Notes: generated by a model not told the origin, from the sequence alone. A stretch of 15,238 nt of DNA from Clostridiales bacterium (GCA_003523225.1 DPGK01000003.1:1-15238), one strand, 5' to 3'; positions 6,871 to 15,020 are shown, counted from the stretch's first letter. Numbers and translations are program-made.

Positions 6871-7186
6871 TCAAATAAACAACATAACAAAAGACCGCGT
6901 TTTACCGTGTGTTTGACGGTTGTATCTCAAACCATACCCATTTCCGTATTGGCTGCCATTTGCCGTCTGCGGACGAGCAATGCTCGCACCTGCATTTTTT
7001 TATTTACATTCATTTAACATTCAATACAAAAAATCGCGGTACAATGGTAGTTGACCCATTTGACCGCATTTTACAAACACATATCCATTTTACGATATTA
7101 TCATATCACAAAAAGCGCGTCCTGTCAAGGGGTTTCGGTCGTTTTCTTTTGAATTTACATTTTATTCACATTTAAGGAGGCAAAAT
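6871..7186 (+). other. AT-rich leader before the DUF6323-like gene
   Basis: The stretch is markedly more AT-rich than its surroundings. It holds a 5-bp hairpin (6974-6986, CGAGC-AAT-GCTCG) with a T-run 8 nt later, and several near-repeats of TTTACATT and TTGACC. Hexamers TTGACC (7051), TTTACA (7070) and TATTAT (7096) occur, but no pair has good spacing, so the promoter of the downstream pair is not assigned. No gene is visible. Confidence 0.45.
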
Positions 7187-7843
7187 ATGCAGCAAAAAGA
7201 TCAAGAGCGCAAAGCTCCTGCCGCGTCTTGGAAAAAAGCCGGTATACCCGGCTCGTCTCAGCCATCCTCATCCGATGCATCACGCCCCGCCGCGCTCCCT
7301 GTCGATCCGTTCTTTTTTCTGAAGCATAACGCCGTAAGCATCAAAGAAGCCGAAACCGCCTCGGAGCTGCTGGCGCTCAACTGCGAGACGCGGGAACACG
7401 GCTTGACGCTGACCGCAGAGGAAGCGCGTTCTCTTGCCGAAGCAGGCACCCGGGCGCTTGCCGACAACCGCCGATTTGAGTTCGGAAGCAGCGCCCTGCC
7501 CATGCTGGCGCGCACCTTTGCCACCTCGCCTTATGTAAATCAGCGCGAGTGGTGCGAAACGCTTGCGCGGCTTTGCGATATTTTTTACCGCTTCAAATCC
7601 GAGACATATGAGCGCCTCGGCGATGTTGAGCTTACCGAAATAATGCGCGACGCCTTTGACGGAAGCTGTCACGGCTCGCTTGAGCTGCTTGAAGGGCGGG
7701 AGCTTGAGCGGATGGCGCGGCGGGTAAGATCGGGATACGTTCCGTCCACCGCGCCGGAGGATGACGCGCCGGACGACGTCGGCTTTGATTACGATGAAGG
7801 AGACGACGATGACGGATTTATGCCTCAAAGACAGCTTTTCTGA
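7187..7843 (+). CDS. DUF6323-like protein, first gene of an uncharacterised pair
   Basis: The 218-residue protein has a disordered N-terminus rich in Ser, Ala and Pro (1-40), a helical core (about 47-183) and a very acidic tail (about 188-212). The core features FEFGSSALP (97-105), TSPYVNQREW (113-122) and FDGSCHGSLELLEGRELERMAR (157-178) resemble DUF6323, a family found beside DUF6179 genes in Clostridia. Function is unknown and no catalytic motif, signal peptide or membrane helix is visible. The start has a strong AAGGAGG 6 nt upstream. The codons of the acidic tail contain both the ribosome site and start codon of the next gene, so translation is coupled. The family name is from memory of its conserved segments; the pairing supports it. 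Confidence 0.72.
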   Translation: MQQKDQERKAPAASWKKAGIPGSSQPSSSDASRPAALPVDPFFFLKHNAVSIKEAETASELLALNCETREHGLTLTAEEARSLAEAGTRALADNRRFEFGSSALPMLARTFATSPYVNQREWCETLARLCDIFYRFKSETYERLGDVELTEIMRDAFDGSCHGSLELLEGRELERMARRVRSGYVPSTAPEDDAPDDVGFDYDEGDDDDGFMPQRQLF

Positions 7844-8798
7844 CAGCTCCGGCACCTTTTTGGGTGCCGACGGACGGCTTAAGTACCTTCTGCGTTGGGG
7901 AGCGGAAAACGGTATCATTACAGACGCAGACCTCTCGCGACTCGGAACCGCCATGTACGGACTTACCGCCGACCTGTGCCGCCGCCGCACCGGGGGACGC
8001 AGCGGCTCGCTTCCTACCGAAGCGGTACAGGTGATGTATGAGTCGCTCGCCTACACTATCGGTCTTGATATTGCCAATATCTCCTCGCCCCGCAAAGCGC
8101 TGAACACCCTGATGAGCGGCGGACCTGACGCCTCGCGCCGCAGCGGCAGACGCATGATCGAGAGAAAGCTCCAGCGCTCCTGCTTTTATCTTGGCAGGTC
8201 AATGAAATACCGCCTTGCCACCGACAACGAAACGTATGTACTGACGCTTGAGGGCGCGCTGAGAGGCTTTTTCCGCATTTACGATCCGGTATTTTCCGCG
8301 CATGAGCGGAAGATAGGCTGCGACTATCCCCTTGTCCTGCCGCCCGAGGGCTTACTCGGTATCGAATACATAGAAGGATACACCCGCCGGCTTTACTTTG
8401 AAAGCCTGTTCTGCTCGGCTCTCGACCCGTATTTTCTTTTCCGCGCCGGGGAATTTTATGCCCCAAACAGCCGCCGCGCTATTTACCCGATAATGCTTGC
8501 CGCGCTTGAAGCCCTGCTTCTTATCGGAACGGCGGGGATCAAGGCTGAGGAGCTTTCAAAGCCGGGCGCGCGCGCGGCTCTGCTGAGTCGTTTTTACGCG
8601 GCAGTATATTCCGACGGCAATTACCTGCAAAAGGCGGAGAAAATTGCGCGCTCCGCATCCGAACGCGCGCTTCAAGCCGCCGACGAAAACGAATTTCTTA
8701 TCTTCCCCGCCGACCGCCCGGCGTTTTGCGGATATTGCCTTCGCGCCATGCAAAAAGCCGCTCCGGCACTGCTTTGCATTGCCGGAGCGGCGGTATAG
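7809..8798 (+). CDS. DUF6179-like protein, second gene of an uncharacterised pair
   Basis: The 329-residue protein is predicted soluble and mainly helical. Segments KYLLRWGAENGIITDADLSRL (25-45), AVQVMYESLAYTIGLDI (72-88), RIYDPVFSAHERKIGCDYPL (156-175) and GIEYIEGYTRRLYFESLFC (184-202) match the pattern I associate with DUF6179. A Cys-containing FCGYC sits at 306-310. No enzyme motif is evident. ATGs at 7761 and 7794 are in frame, but AAGGAG at 7797-7802 lies 6 nt before the ATG at 7809, so I start there; this overlaps the upstream gene by 35 nt. The last codons (317-328) are also the stem-loop of a terminator serving the opposite-strand gene, so the end of the protein may be constrained by that hairpin. 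Role unknown. Confidence 0.72.
   Translation: MTDLCLKDSFSDSSGTFLGADGRLKYLLRWGAENGIITDADLSRLGTAMYGLTADLCRRRTGGRSGSLPTEAVQVMYESLAYTIGLDIANISSPRKALNTLMSGGPDASRRSGRRMIERKLQRSCFYLGRSMKYRLATDNETYVLTLEGALRGFFRIYDPVFSAHERKIGCDYPLVLPPEGLLGIEYIEGYTRRLYFESLFCSALDPYFLFRAGEFYAPNSRRAIYPIMLAALEALLLIGTAGIKAEELSKPGARAALLSRFYAAVYSDGNYLQKAEKIARSASERALQAADENEFLIFPADRPAFCGYCLRAMQKAAPALLCIAGAAV
8751..8791 (-). terminator. Terminator of the binding-protein gene, inside the DUF6179 coding end
   Basis: A perfect 12-bp stem (8757-8768 with 8780-8791, arm GCCGCTCCGGCA) with an 11-nt loop is followed on the minus strand by TTTTTG. It begins 31 nt past the stop at 8823. On the plus strand there is no T-run after the stem. 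It therefore ends the minus-strand transcript while lying in the last coding bases of the opposite gene. Confidence 0.8.
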
Positions 8799-8822
8799 AG
8801 GCTTTCTCAGCTTACGCCGCTA

Positions 8823-10298
8823 TCACCTTGTATATGCGTCATTGACGCCCTCAAGATATTTACTCAGCATTTTTGAGTTTGCAGCCTTACGCGAGCTCCA
8901 CACGGTACGGTTATCCATCGCCTTGCGATAAAGCGTCTGCGTCAGGTCGTTCATCGTGATGCCGTAGATGCGCCCAAGGTCAAAGGTAACGCCGTCGCGT
9001 ATCATGTCATACATCACAGCGGTATCGCTGTCCTTGGCAAAGCGTATCTTCATCGTCACCTCAAAGATCGCCGGAGTTGTGTAATTGTACGCCTCGTATG
9101 CCCAGCATTCAAGCACGGCAGAGGAAAGGTCGGCGCGCTCGGAATTTGCAATTATCCCGTAAAGCGTGAAGGGGTTGCCGGCGCAGGTGTAATAAGCATC
9201 CTGCTCGGAATCCCACTTCGGAGCGGGTACTACGCCGTATTCAAAGGTAACGTCTCCGAACTTCTTGACCGCCGTGACCGCACGGTCGCAGTAAAAGAGA
9301 GCGCGTCCGGCTGTGAAAATGTTGGTACCACCTTTCCACATTCCGTCGTCCGAATCGTAAAAGACCTTGAATAGCTTTTCAAGCAGGCTCTGCGCCTTTT
9401 CGCTGAAATATGTTTCCGAGACTACAAGCGTCCCGTCCTCGTTCTTGTCGGTCGTGCGGAGGTTCGAGCCGTAAAACAGCGCGTCAATTGAAAGCTCCGG
9501 CAGGACAAACCCGAACTGATCTCCGTCGGATTTATTCTGGCTCGCGTCAAGATCGCGGTAAAAGTCGGAGGACATAGCGAACATATTGTCGACCGTCCAC
9601 TCGTTGGCAGCTATCATGTCATACGGAGATTTAAGGTCTGCCCGCGTTCCGAGCAGCTCCTTATTGAAGAACACCGTGTACATCATGTAAAGCAGGTTGG
9701 TGGAAATATCGCCCGACACGAAGTAAAGCCTGCCGTTTACCGTGGCTTCCTTGGTCAGCAGCGCAGGCCACCACGGCTTTTCAAGGTCAAGATACTCGGT
9801 AGTCGCAAGGTCATAGCAAAAGCCGTTATAAGCGGCGTTTGCCATCGTCTGGCTGTATGCCGCCATAATATCAAATGCGTGGTCGGAGGTTGAAAGGCTG
9901 GCGCTTACATAGTTGACATAGTCCTTCAGCTTGGAGTTGCGTCCCTCCTGCGGTATGAACTCCAGCTTTACCTTCATTCTGTCCTCAAGCGCAGCGTTGC
10001 GGCGTTTTATCGCTTCCTCGGTCTTGTCAAGCACCTCGCCCTCGCTTTCAATGAAAAATTCGGTATTCTCAACGTCGGACCAGTAAAGCACTCCCATCGT
10101 TTCGCCGCCGCAGTCAAGGCTGTCGGGAATCGAGAGCTTTTCGGCGGTATCCTCAGGTGTTTCCGTCACGGTATCGGCAATTGCGGGAGCTTCGGTGGTA
10201 GTAGTCTCTCCGCTGCCGGTCTTAGCGCAAGCGACAGATGAGACAAGCAGTACCGCCACAAGCATCAAAGCCGCCGTTATCCGTGTAAATTTCATCAT
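8823..10298 (-). CDS. Extracellular solute-binding lipoprotein (ABC sugar-type)
   Basis: The 491-residue protein starts with a lipoprotein signal peptide and lipobox SVAC, so Cys24 would be lipidated and the protein tethered outside the membrane. A Thr/Glu-rich linker (about 29-53) leads into a periplasmic-binding fold: GETMGVLYWSDVENTEFF (64-81), a region with FDIMAAYSQTMANAAYNGFCYDL, GRALFYCDRAV and PAPKWDSEQDAYYTC. This is the family-1 sugar-type pattern common in Clostridia. No permease or ATPase partner lies beside it, so it is an orphan or uses a transporter encoded elsewhere. The first of two ATGs has GGAGG 8 nt upstream. Promoter TTTACA-N17-TATAAT is at 10372-10400 and the terminator is at 8751-8791, making it a single-gene unit. 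The substrate cannot be read. Confidence 0.87.
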   Translation of the reverse strand: MMKFTRITAALMLVAVLLVSSVACAKTGSGETTTTEAPAIADTVTETPEDTAEKLSIPDSLDCGGETMGVLYWSDVENTEFFIESEGEVLDKTEEAIKRRNAALEDRMKVKLEFIPQEGRNSKLKDYVNYVSASLSTSDHAFDIMAAYSQTMANAAYNGFCYDLATTEYLDLEKPWWPALLTKEATVNGRLYFVSGDISTNLLYMMYTVFFNKELLGTRADLKSPYDMIAANEWTVDNMFAMSSDFYRDLDASQNKSDGDQFGFVLPELSIDALFYGSNLRTTDKNEDGTLVVSETYFSEKAQSLLEKLFKVFYDSDDGMWKGGTNIFTAGRALFYCDRAVTAVKKFGDVTFEYGVVPAPKWDSEQDAYYTCAGNPFTLYGIIANSERADLSSAVLECWAYEAYNYTTPAIFEVTMKIRFAKDSDTAVMYDMIRDGVTFDLGRIYGITMNDLTQTLYRKAMDNRTVWSSRKAANSKMLSKYLEGVNDAYTR

Positions 10299-10371
10299 TG
10301 TAATTGCCTCCGGTTGTCTGATTTTTATTTCGGTCGCATCTCATCATTCGGATGTCACACCGCTATAAAAA

Positions 10372-10400
10372 ATTATACTATATCTTTTTGCGTTTGTAAA
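10372..10400 (-). promoter_or_regulatory. Sigma-A promoter of the solute-binding protein gene
   Basis: On the minus strand TTTACA (10400-10395), 17 nt, then TATAAT (10377-10372). The leader to the ATG at 10298 is about 67 nt. Confidence 0.65.
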
Positions 10401-10465
10401 TACTTTTTGTGCATTTTCCACCGCAACATTGACGCGCAAAGGTCACTAAATAAACCCCCGGTTGA

Positions 10466-10494
10466 TTGACATATACAGTGGCTTGTGATATAAT
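10466..10494 (+). promoter_or_regulatory. Consensus sigma-A promoter of the ABC exporter operon
   Basis: TTGACA (10466-10471), 17 nt, then TATAAT (10489-10494), with TGA forming an extended -10. Both hexamers are perfect. The block TGTGATATAAT is identical in the mgtC promoter. The predicted transcription start is about 10501, which excludes a translation start at the TTG at 10500. Confidence 0.82.
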
Positions 10495-10544
10495 CTTATT
10501 TGTTCAATTTTATCAATCATTATAAAAAAATATTCGGTGTACTT

Positions 10545-12470
10545 ATGAATAAGAAAACAAAGAAAGCTCCCAAGGACAGCGCTATCCGCCGCGAGGCGGG
10601 GACGGGCAAGCTGCTTTGGGAATTTATGCGCGGTTCGAAGCTGTATTTTCTCGCCGGGATCATCGCTTCCCTCGCCGTGACCGGAACAGACATATTGAAC
10701 CCTCAGCTTATCCGGTTTACCGTGGACTCGGTAATAGGCGGAGAGCCCTCAAGCCTGCCCGCATATGCCCGTGTTATCGTTGACGCGCTGGGCGGAGCTG
10801 ACGCCATACGCGCCAATCTTGCCATAATCGCAATTGCAATAATCGTAATAGCGTTTTTCTCCGCCATCTGCCGCTATCTGCAGCGCATCCTCAACACCAA
10901 GGCAGCCGAAACGCTGGTCGAGCATATGCGCAATATGCTTTACGAAAAGATCCAGCGCCTGCCATTTGCGTGGCATATGAAAAACAAGACCGGAGACATC
11001 ATTCAGCGCTGCACCTCTGACGTGGATATGGTAAAGAACTTCCTCTCGGAGCAGCTTGTCTCTATCATCATGATAATCATACGCGTCGGGCTGTCGCTCA
11101 CGGCGATGTACAGCATGGACGTAAAGCTTGCCGTTGCGGCAACGGTGTCCCTGCCCGTCATTCTGATATACTCCGCCGTTTTCGGCAGAAAGATAGGCGA
11201 GAGCTTCAAGGAATGCGACGAGGCGGAGGGTGCGCTGTCCTCCGTGGCACAGGAGAACCTTACCGGAGTGCGCGTGGTGCGTGCCTTCGGCAGGGAAAAA
11301 TACGAGCGCGACCGGTTTGCCGCGCAGAACAAAAAATATGTCTCTCTGTCGCTCAGACTTTCAAAATATCTCTCGGCTTTCTGGGGGATGGGCGACTTCA
11401 TCTCCGGGCTTCAGGTAATGCTTATCATTGCGCTTGGCGTATTTGCCTGCCTTGACGGCAGACTGAGCGCCGGCTCATTTATCGCCTTTGTCACCTACAA
11501 CTCGATGCTTGCGTGGCCGATGCGCAGGCTTGGCAGAATGATATCCGAGATGAGCAAGGCGGGGATCTCCATCGGTCGTCTTGGCTATATACTCAACTCC
11601 GAGCCGGAGCATGACCGTCCCGACGCCTGCGAGCCTGACATGAGGCAGGATATCGTGTTTGACGACGTAAGCTTTGCCTACGACGGCTGTCCCGAGCTGC
11701 TCTCTCACATTTCCCTTACCGTTCCTGCCGGAAGCACAGTGGGCATCCTCGGCGGAACAGGCTCGGGCAAATCCACCCTTGTTCACCTGCTTGGCAGGCT
11801 TTATGAGCTTCCGGAGGACGGAAGCGGCGGACGGATCACAATAGGCGGCGTAAACATTGCAGATATCCGCGCGTCGTATCTGCGCCGCAACATAGGAATA
11901 GTGCTTCAGGAGCCGTACCTTTTCTCACGCTCGATAGCAGACAATATCGCTATGGCAAACGAAGGCATAAGCATGGAGGATATACGCGAGGCGGCGCGCG
12001 TTGCCTGCCTTGACGATACCGTTTCAGGATTCTCCGAGGGATATGACACCTTTGTCGGCGAGCGCGGCGTGACCCTTTCGGGCGGTCAGAAACAGCGCAC
12101 GGCTATCGCGCGCATGCTGACCGAAAAAGCGCCCATAATGATATTTGACGATTCCCTGTCCGCCGTCGACGCCGAAACCGACGCAAAAATACGCGCCGCG
12201 CTGTCAGAAAAGCTGGGCGGCTCGACAGTATTCCTTATCTCGCACCGCACCGCGACGCTTATGAGCGCCGACCGGATAGTGGTGCTTGACCACGGCAGGA
12301 TAGCAGAATGCGGAACTCACGACGAGCTTATGAAGCTTGAAAACGGAATATACCGCCGTATATTCAATATACAAATGACAGATCCGGATGATACGGATAG
12401 CGATACGGATAATAATACGGAAGCTGCTTCCGCAAGCAGCGACAGCACCGGAAAGGAGGTGCTGGCATGA
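10545..12470 (+). CDS. ABC exporter half-transporter with degenerate ATPase site
   Basis: The 641-residue protein joins an N-terminal exporter membrane domain (about 30-330, with FAWHMKNKTGDIIQRCTSDVD as the intracellular coupling segment) to a C-terminal ATPase. The ATPase has Walker A GGTGSGKST (403-411), signature LSGGQKQR (511-518), Walker B IMIFDD (Asp535) and His567. The catalytic glutamate after Walker B is aspartate (Asp536), as in the degenerate-site subunit of heterodimeric exporters such as BmrC or TM287. Its canonical LSGGQ would complete the active site of its partner. The tail (about 615-641) is Asp/Ser/Thr-rich and encoded by GATACGGAT-type repeats. The ATG at 10545 is the first usable after the promoter; its ribosome site is weak. 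It overlaps the next gene by ATGA. The substrate (drug, lipid or peptide) is unknown. Confidence 0.92.
   Translation: MNKKTKKAPKDSAIRREAGTGKLLWEFMRGSKLYFLAGIIASLAVTGTDILNPQLIRFTVDSVIGGEPSSLPAYARVIVDALGGADAIRANLAIIAIAIIVIAFFSAICRYLQRILNTKAAETLVEHMRNMLYEKIQRLPFAWHMKNKTGDIIQRCTSDVDMVKNFLSEQLVSIIMIIIRVGLSLTAMYSMDVKLAVAATVSLPVILIYSAVFGRKIGESFKECDEAEGALSSVAQENLTGVRVVRAFGREKYERDRFAAQNKKYVSLSLRLSKYLSAFWGMGDFISGLQVMLIIALGVFACLDGRLSAGSFIAFVTYNSMLAWPMRRLGRMISEMSKAGISIGRLGYILNSEPEHDRPDACEPDMRQDIVFDDVSFAYDGCPELLSHISLTVPAGSTVGILGGTGSGKSTLVHLLGRLYELPEDGSGGRITIGGVNIADIRASYLRRNIGIVLQEPYLFSRSIADNIAMANEGISMEDIREAARVACLDDTVSGFSEGYDTFVGERGVTLSGGQKQRTAIARMLTEKAPIMIFDDSLSAVDAETDAKIRAALSEKLGGSTVFLISHRTATLMSADRIVVLDHGRIAECGTHDELMKLENGIYRRIFNIQMTDPDDTDSDTDNNTEAASASSDSTGKEVLA
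12381..12420 (+). repeat. Short degenerate GATACGGAT repeat in the coding tail
   Basis: Repeats of GAT(A)CGGAT/AAT units encode an Asp/Thr/Asn-rich low-complexity tail of the first ABC subunit. Such tracts can vary in copy number; they lie after the ATPase domain, so length changes would be tolerated. Confidence 0.45.
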
Positions 12471-14323
12471 GTCAGACAGAAGTAAAAACAAACCAAGGAT
12501 CAACCAAAAAGAAAAAAGACGACGCCGGTGTCCGTCTGCCCTGGTTCGGCATAAAAAGGATACTGCCCTTTCTTAAGCGCTACCGCCGTCAGATAATACT
12601 TATGGCGCTGTTCGGAGTCGTCGGCAGTGCGGTGGATATCGTCATCCCGCTTTTTCAGAGCTATGCCATCAACAACTACATAGTGACCGGAGTCCTTGAC
12701 ACCCTGCCCTACTTCATAGGGCTTTACCTGCTTACCCTTACGGTGCAGATAAGCGCCAACTGCTTTACCACCTACACCGCGTCCTGCGTGGAATACCGCG
12801 TGGGTCACGACCTCAAGCAGGCGTGCTTTGACCACCTTCAGACACTCTCCTTCTCGTATTTCAATCAGAACAGCGTGGGATATGTTCACGCCCGTATAAT
12901 GAGCGACACAGCACGAATTGGAGAGCTGGTATCATGGTCCTTCATGGACGCGATATGGAATATCTCCTACATCGCAGGCGCGGTGTTTGTGATGCTGAAG
13001 ATAAACTGGAAGCTCGCGCTTGCCGTAATTGCGGTAGTTCCGATCGCGGCACTGCTCATTGCCTTTTCCCTCAACAAGCTGACCGCCCTCAACCGGGCAA
13101 TACGCGAGATGAACTCGCGCATATCGGGCGATTACAACGAGGGGATCGCCGGAGCCAAGACCATCAAAACGCTGGTGGTCGAGGACAAAATGGTCGCGGA
13201 ATTTGAAGCCGATACAGGCAAGATGAAAAAGACCTCGGTTCACGCTTCCCGCTTCCGCGGTCTGCTTTTCTCCTCGGTATCCTTCTTTTCATACGTTGCG
13301 CTGGCTCTGGTGCTCTGGCGCGGCGGAATTATCACAATGAAGCAGGCAATGGGTATAGGCACTCTTTCCGCGTTCATGTCATACGCACAGGGGCTGATGG
13401 ACCCACTGCTCTGGATAATCGACGCGTTTTCGAGCCTGATAAACACACAGGTCAATATTGAGCGCGTCACCCGGCTTATCGACACCGCCTCGGATGTTAC
13501 CGACACTCCCGCCGTCATCGAAAAGTACGGCGACACCTTCTCGCCAAAGCGCGAAAACTGGGAGCCTCTTAACGGCGACATTGAATTTGACGATGTGACC
13601 TTTAAGTATCCCGACGGCGATGAAACGGTGCTTGAGCATTTTTCACTGCGCGTCCCGTGCGGCACGCTTGTCGCCATTGTCGGCGAGACCGGAGCGGGAA
13701 AGTCCACGCTTGTAAATCTTGTCTGCCGGTTTTACGAGCCGACAGAGGGGCGGGTGCTTATCGACGGCAGGGATGCGCGTGAGCGCTCACAGCTATGGCT
13801 GCACTCGAATATCGGATATGTGCTTCAGTCGCCTCATCTTTTTTCGGGCAGTGTGCGGGAAAACCTGCGCTACGGCAAGCCCGACGCGACGGATGAGGAG
13901 ATAAACGCCGCGCTTGCCACCGTCTCAGCCGACGCCGTGGTCGCCCGTATGGACAAGGGGCTTGACAGCGAGGTCGGCGAGGGCGGAGACCTGCTATCGA
14001 CCGGAGAAAAGCAGCTGCTTTCCTTTGCGCGCGCCATAATTGCCGACCCGCGTATACTGGTGCTTGACGAGGCGACCTCCTCGGTCGATACCATCACCGA
14101 GCAGATAATACAGAACGCCATCGGCAAGGTCACAGCGGGACGCACCTCATTTATCATAGCCCACCGCCTTTCCACCGTCCGCGACGCAGATGTTATTATC
14201 GTTGTGAGGGACGGAAAGATAGTCGAACAGGGCAAGCACGGCGAGCTTATGCGGAAAAAGGGCTATTATTACAGCCTTTACACCAGACAGTACGAAAAGG
14301 AAGCCGTGGAAGGCATACTCTGA
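12467..14323 (+). CDS. ABC exporter half-transporter with catalytic Walker B glutamate
   Basis: The 618-residue partner has a basic N-terminus (1-30), an exporter membrane domain (about 40-340, with FSYFNQNSVGYVHARIMSD as coupling segment) and an ATPase. Walker A is GETGAGKST (406-414), Walker B ILVLDEATSSVD has Asp534 and catalytic Glu535, and the switch is His566. Its signature is LSTGEKQ (510-516) rather than LSGGQ. So Walker A/B here plus the partner's LSGGQ form the competent site, while LSTGE faces the partner's Asp-containing site: the asymmetry of BmrCD/TM287-288-type heterodimers. The start has AAAGGAGGTG just upstream and overlaps the previous stop (ATGA), giving coupled translation and matched amounts. 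The pair likely exports drugs, lipids or peptides; the substrate is not readable. Confidence 0.93.
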   Translation: MSQTEVKTNQGSTKKKKDDAGVRLPWFGIKRILPFLKRYRRQIILMALFGVVGSAVDIVIPLFQSYAINNYIVTGVLDTLPYFIGLYLLTLTVQISANCFTTYTASCVEYRVGHDLKQACFDHLQTLSFSYFNQNSVGYVHARIMSDTARIGELVSWSFMDAIWNISYIAGAVFVMLKINWKLALAVIAVVPIAALLIAFSLNKLTALNRAIREMNSRISGDYNEGIAGAKTIKTLVVEDKMVAEFEADTGKMKKTSVHASRFRGLLFSSVSFFSYVALALVLWRGGIITMKQAMGIGTLSAFMSYAQGLMDPLLWIIDAFSSLINTQVNIERVTRLIDTASDVTDTPAVIEKYGDTFSPKRENWEPLNGDIEFDDVTFKYPDGDETVLEHFSLRVPCGTLVAIVGETGAGKSTLVNLVCRFYEPTEGRVLIDGRDARERSQLWLHSNIGYVLQSPHLFSGSVRENLRYGKPDATDEEINAALATVSADAVVARMDKGLDSEVGEGGDLLSTGEKQLLSFARAIIADPRILVLDEATSSVDTITEQIIQNAIGKVTAGRTSFIIAHRLSTVRDADVIIVVRDGKIVEQGKHGELMRKKGYYYSLYTRQYEKEAVEGIL

Positions 14324-14349
14324 TTCCGAAAAACGCCTCCCCAAGAACG

Positions 14350-14369
14350 TGCAAAATTAGCGGAGAAAT
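14350..14369 (+). repeat. Left inverted repeat flanking the DUF4304-like cassette
   Basis: TGCA, three bases, then TTAGCGGAGAAAT. The same pattern occurs on the minus strand at 15218-15237 (17 of 20 identical). It starts 26 bp past the ABC stop codon. Beyond the 20 bp both sides keep a looser resemblance (GGCACA). Confidence 0.55.
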
Positions 14370-14410
14370 CAAAAATTATTTTTCCATATGGCACAGATTT
14401 GCTTCGCAGT

Positions 14411-14455
14411 AAACAAATAAAACCCCAACAGATATTATCTCAAAGTCTGTTGGGG
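14411..14455 (-). terminator. Terminator of the DUF4304-like gene
   Basis: CCCCAACAGA (14423-14432) pairs with TCTGTTGGGG (14446-14455) across a 13-nt loop. On the minus strand the stem is followed by TTTTATTTGTTT. The stem begins 10 nt past the stop codon at 14466. It might also catch transcripts from the ABC operon, though the plus-strand tail is not T-rich. Confidence 0.82.
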
Positions 14456-14465
14456 CTTAATTATG

Positions 14466-14930
14466 TTAAAAGTTATCTAAGATAAACTGCTTCACAACCA
14501 ATGTAGTTGCAAAAAACTCGCGTGAAGGAACAGGATCTGCATCGTAATCAACCAAACCAGCTCTCCGCTTTTCTAAAGGATTTCGTTTATCCCATTCCAT
14601 AAACGCAATCAATCGTTCTTTGATTAAAGATTTGTTTGTCCATTCTTCACACCAATCGTCAAATTTGCTTACCACTTCTTCAGGCGTTGAAGGCTCAATT
14701 TCAAGCATAAAATGACCATAAACGTCGTCGCAGGGCATTAGAGCGTTGATGAAAATTCCCGGGCGGATATAATAATCTTCCTTTGAATATGAGCTACCTT
14801 GGATATAAAAGCAGAGGGTAAATTCACCCGTATCTTTCGTCCATCGCTTATTCTTCTTCTTAAATCCTTTTGCCTTCAAATATGACTTCGCATATTCAAT
14901 CAACTGCTCTTCGGGTAAAACATGTTTCAT
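14466..14930 (-). CDS. DUF4304-like protein, likely acquired
   Basis: The 154-residue soluble protein opens with a helix (LPEEQLIEYAKSYLKAKGFKK), then a strand-rich part with RWTKDTGEFTLCFYIQGSS and DYYIRPGIFINAL, a PSTPEEVVSKFDDW helix and a basic/acidic C-terminus. The pattern of a short helix, KGFKKKNKRW and an F-T-L-C-F-x-I-Q strand resembles DUF4304, a scattered family without assigned function. The ATG has AGGAGG 6 nt upstream. The DNA is visibly more AT-rich than the genes to its left, and the gene sits between 20-bp inverted repeats beside an interspersed repeat, suggesting horizontal acquisition. A possible promoter at 15160-15188 would give a leader of more than 200 nt through the palindromic repeat. 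Family call moderate; function unknown. Confidence 0.7.
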   Translation of the reverse strand: MKHVLPEEQLIEYAKSYLKAKGFKKKNKRWTKDTGEFTLCFYIQGSSYSKEDYYIRPGIFINALMPCDDVYGHFMLEIEPSTPEEVVSKFDDWCEEWTNKSLIKERLIAFMEWDKRNPLEKRRAGLVDYDADPVPSREFFATTLVVKQFILDNF

Positions 14931-14959
14931 TAGTTACCTCCTGTTTTATCGCCAGTTTC

Positions 14960-14992
14960 GCCTTTGTATTACAAAGGCATAGGGCAAAGCCC
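14960..14992 (-). promoter_or_regulatory. Two hairpins in the leader of the DUF4304-like gene
   Basis: A 9-bp perfect inverted repeat (14960-14968 with 14970-14978, arm GCCTTTGTA) lies next to GGGC-AAA-GCCC (14982-14992). They sit 18-50 nt before the ribosome site and could affect translation or belong to a repeat. No known riboswitch was recognised. Confidence 0.35.
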
Positions 14993-15020
14993 ATACCCCT
15001 AAAGATGAACGAGCGCATCC

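Noticed and set aside
7280..7990. A 236-codon minus-strand open frame
   Set aside because: Antisense to the DUF6323-DUF6179 pair, which has strong ribosome sites and family resemblance; the product is Arg/Ser-rich noise.
10500..10544. TTG start extending the first ABC subunit by 15 residues
   Set aside because: It coincides with the predicted transcription start, so no ribosome site could be present.
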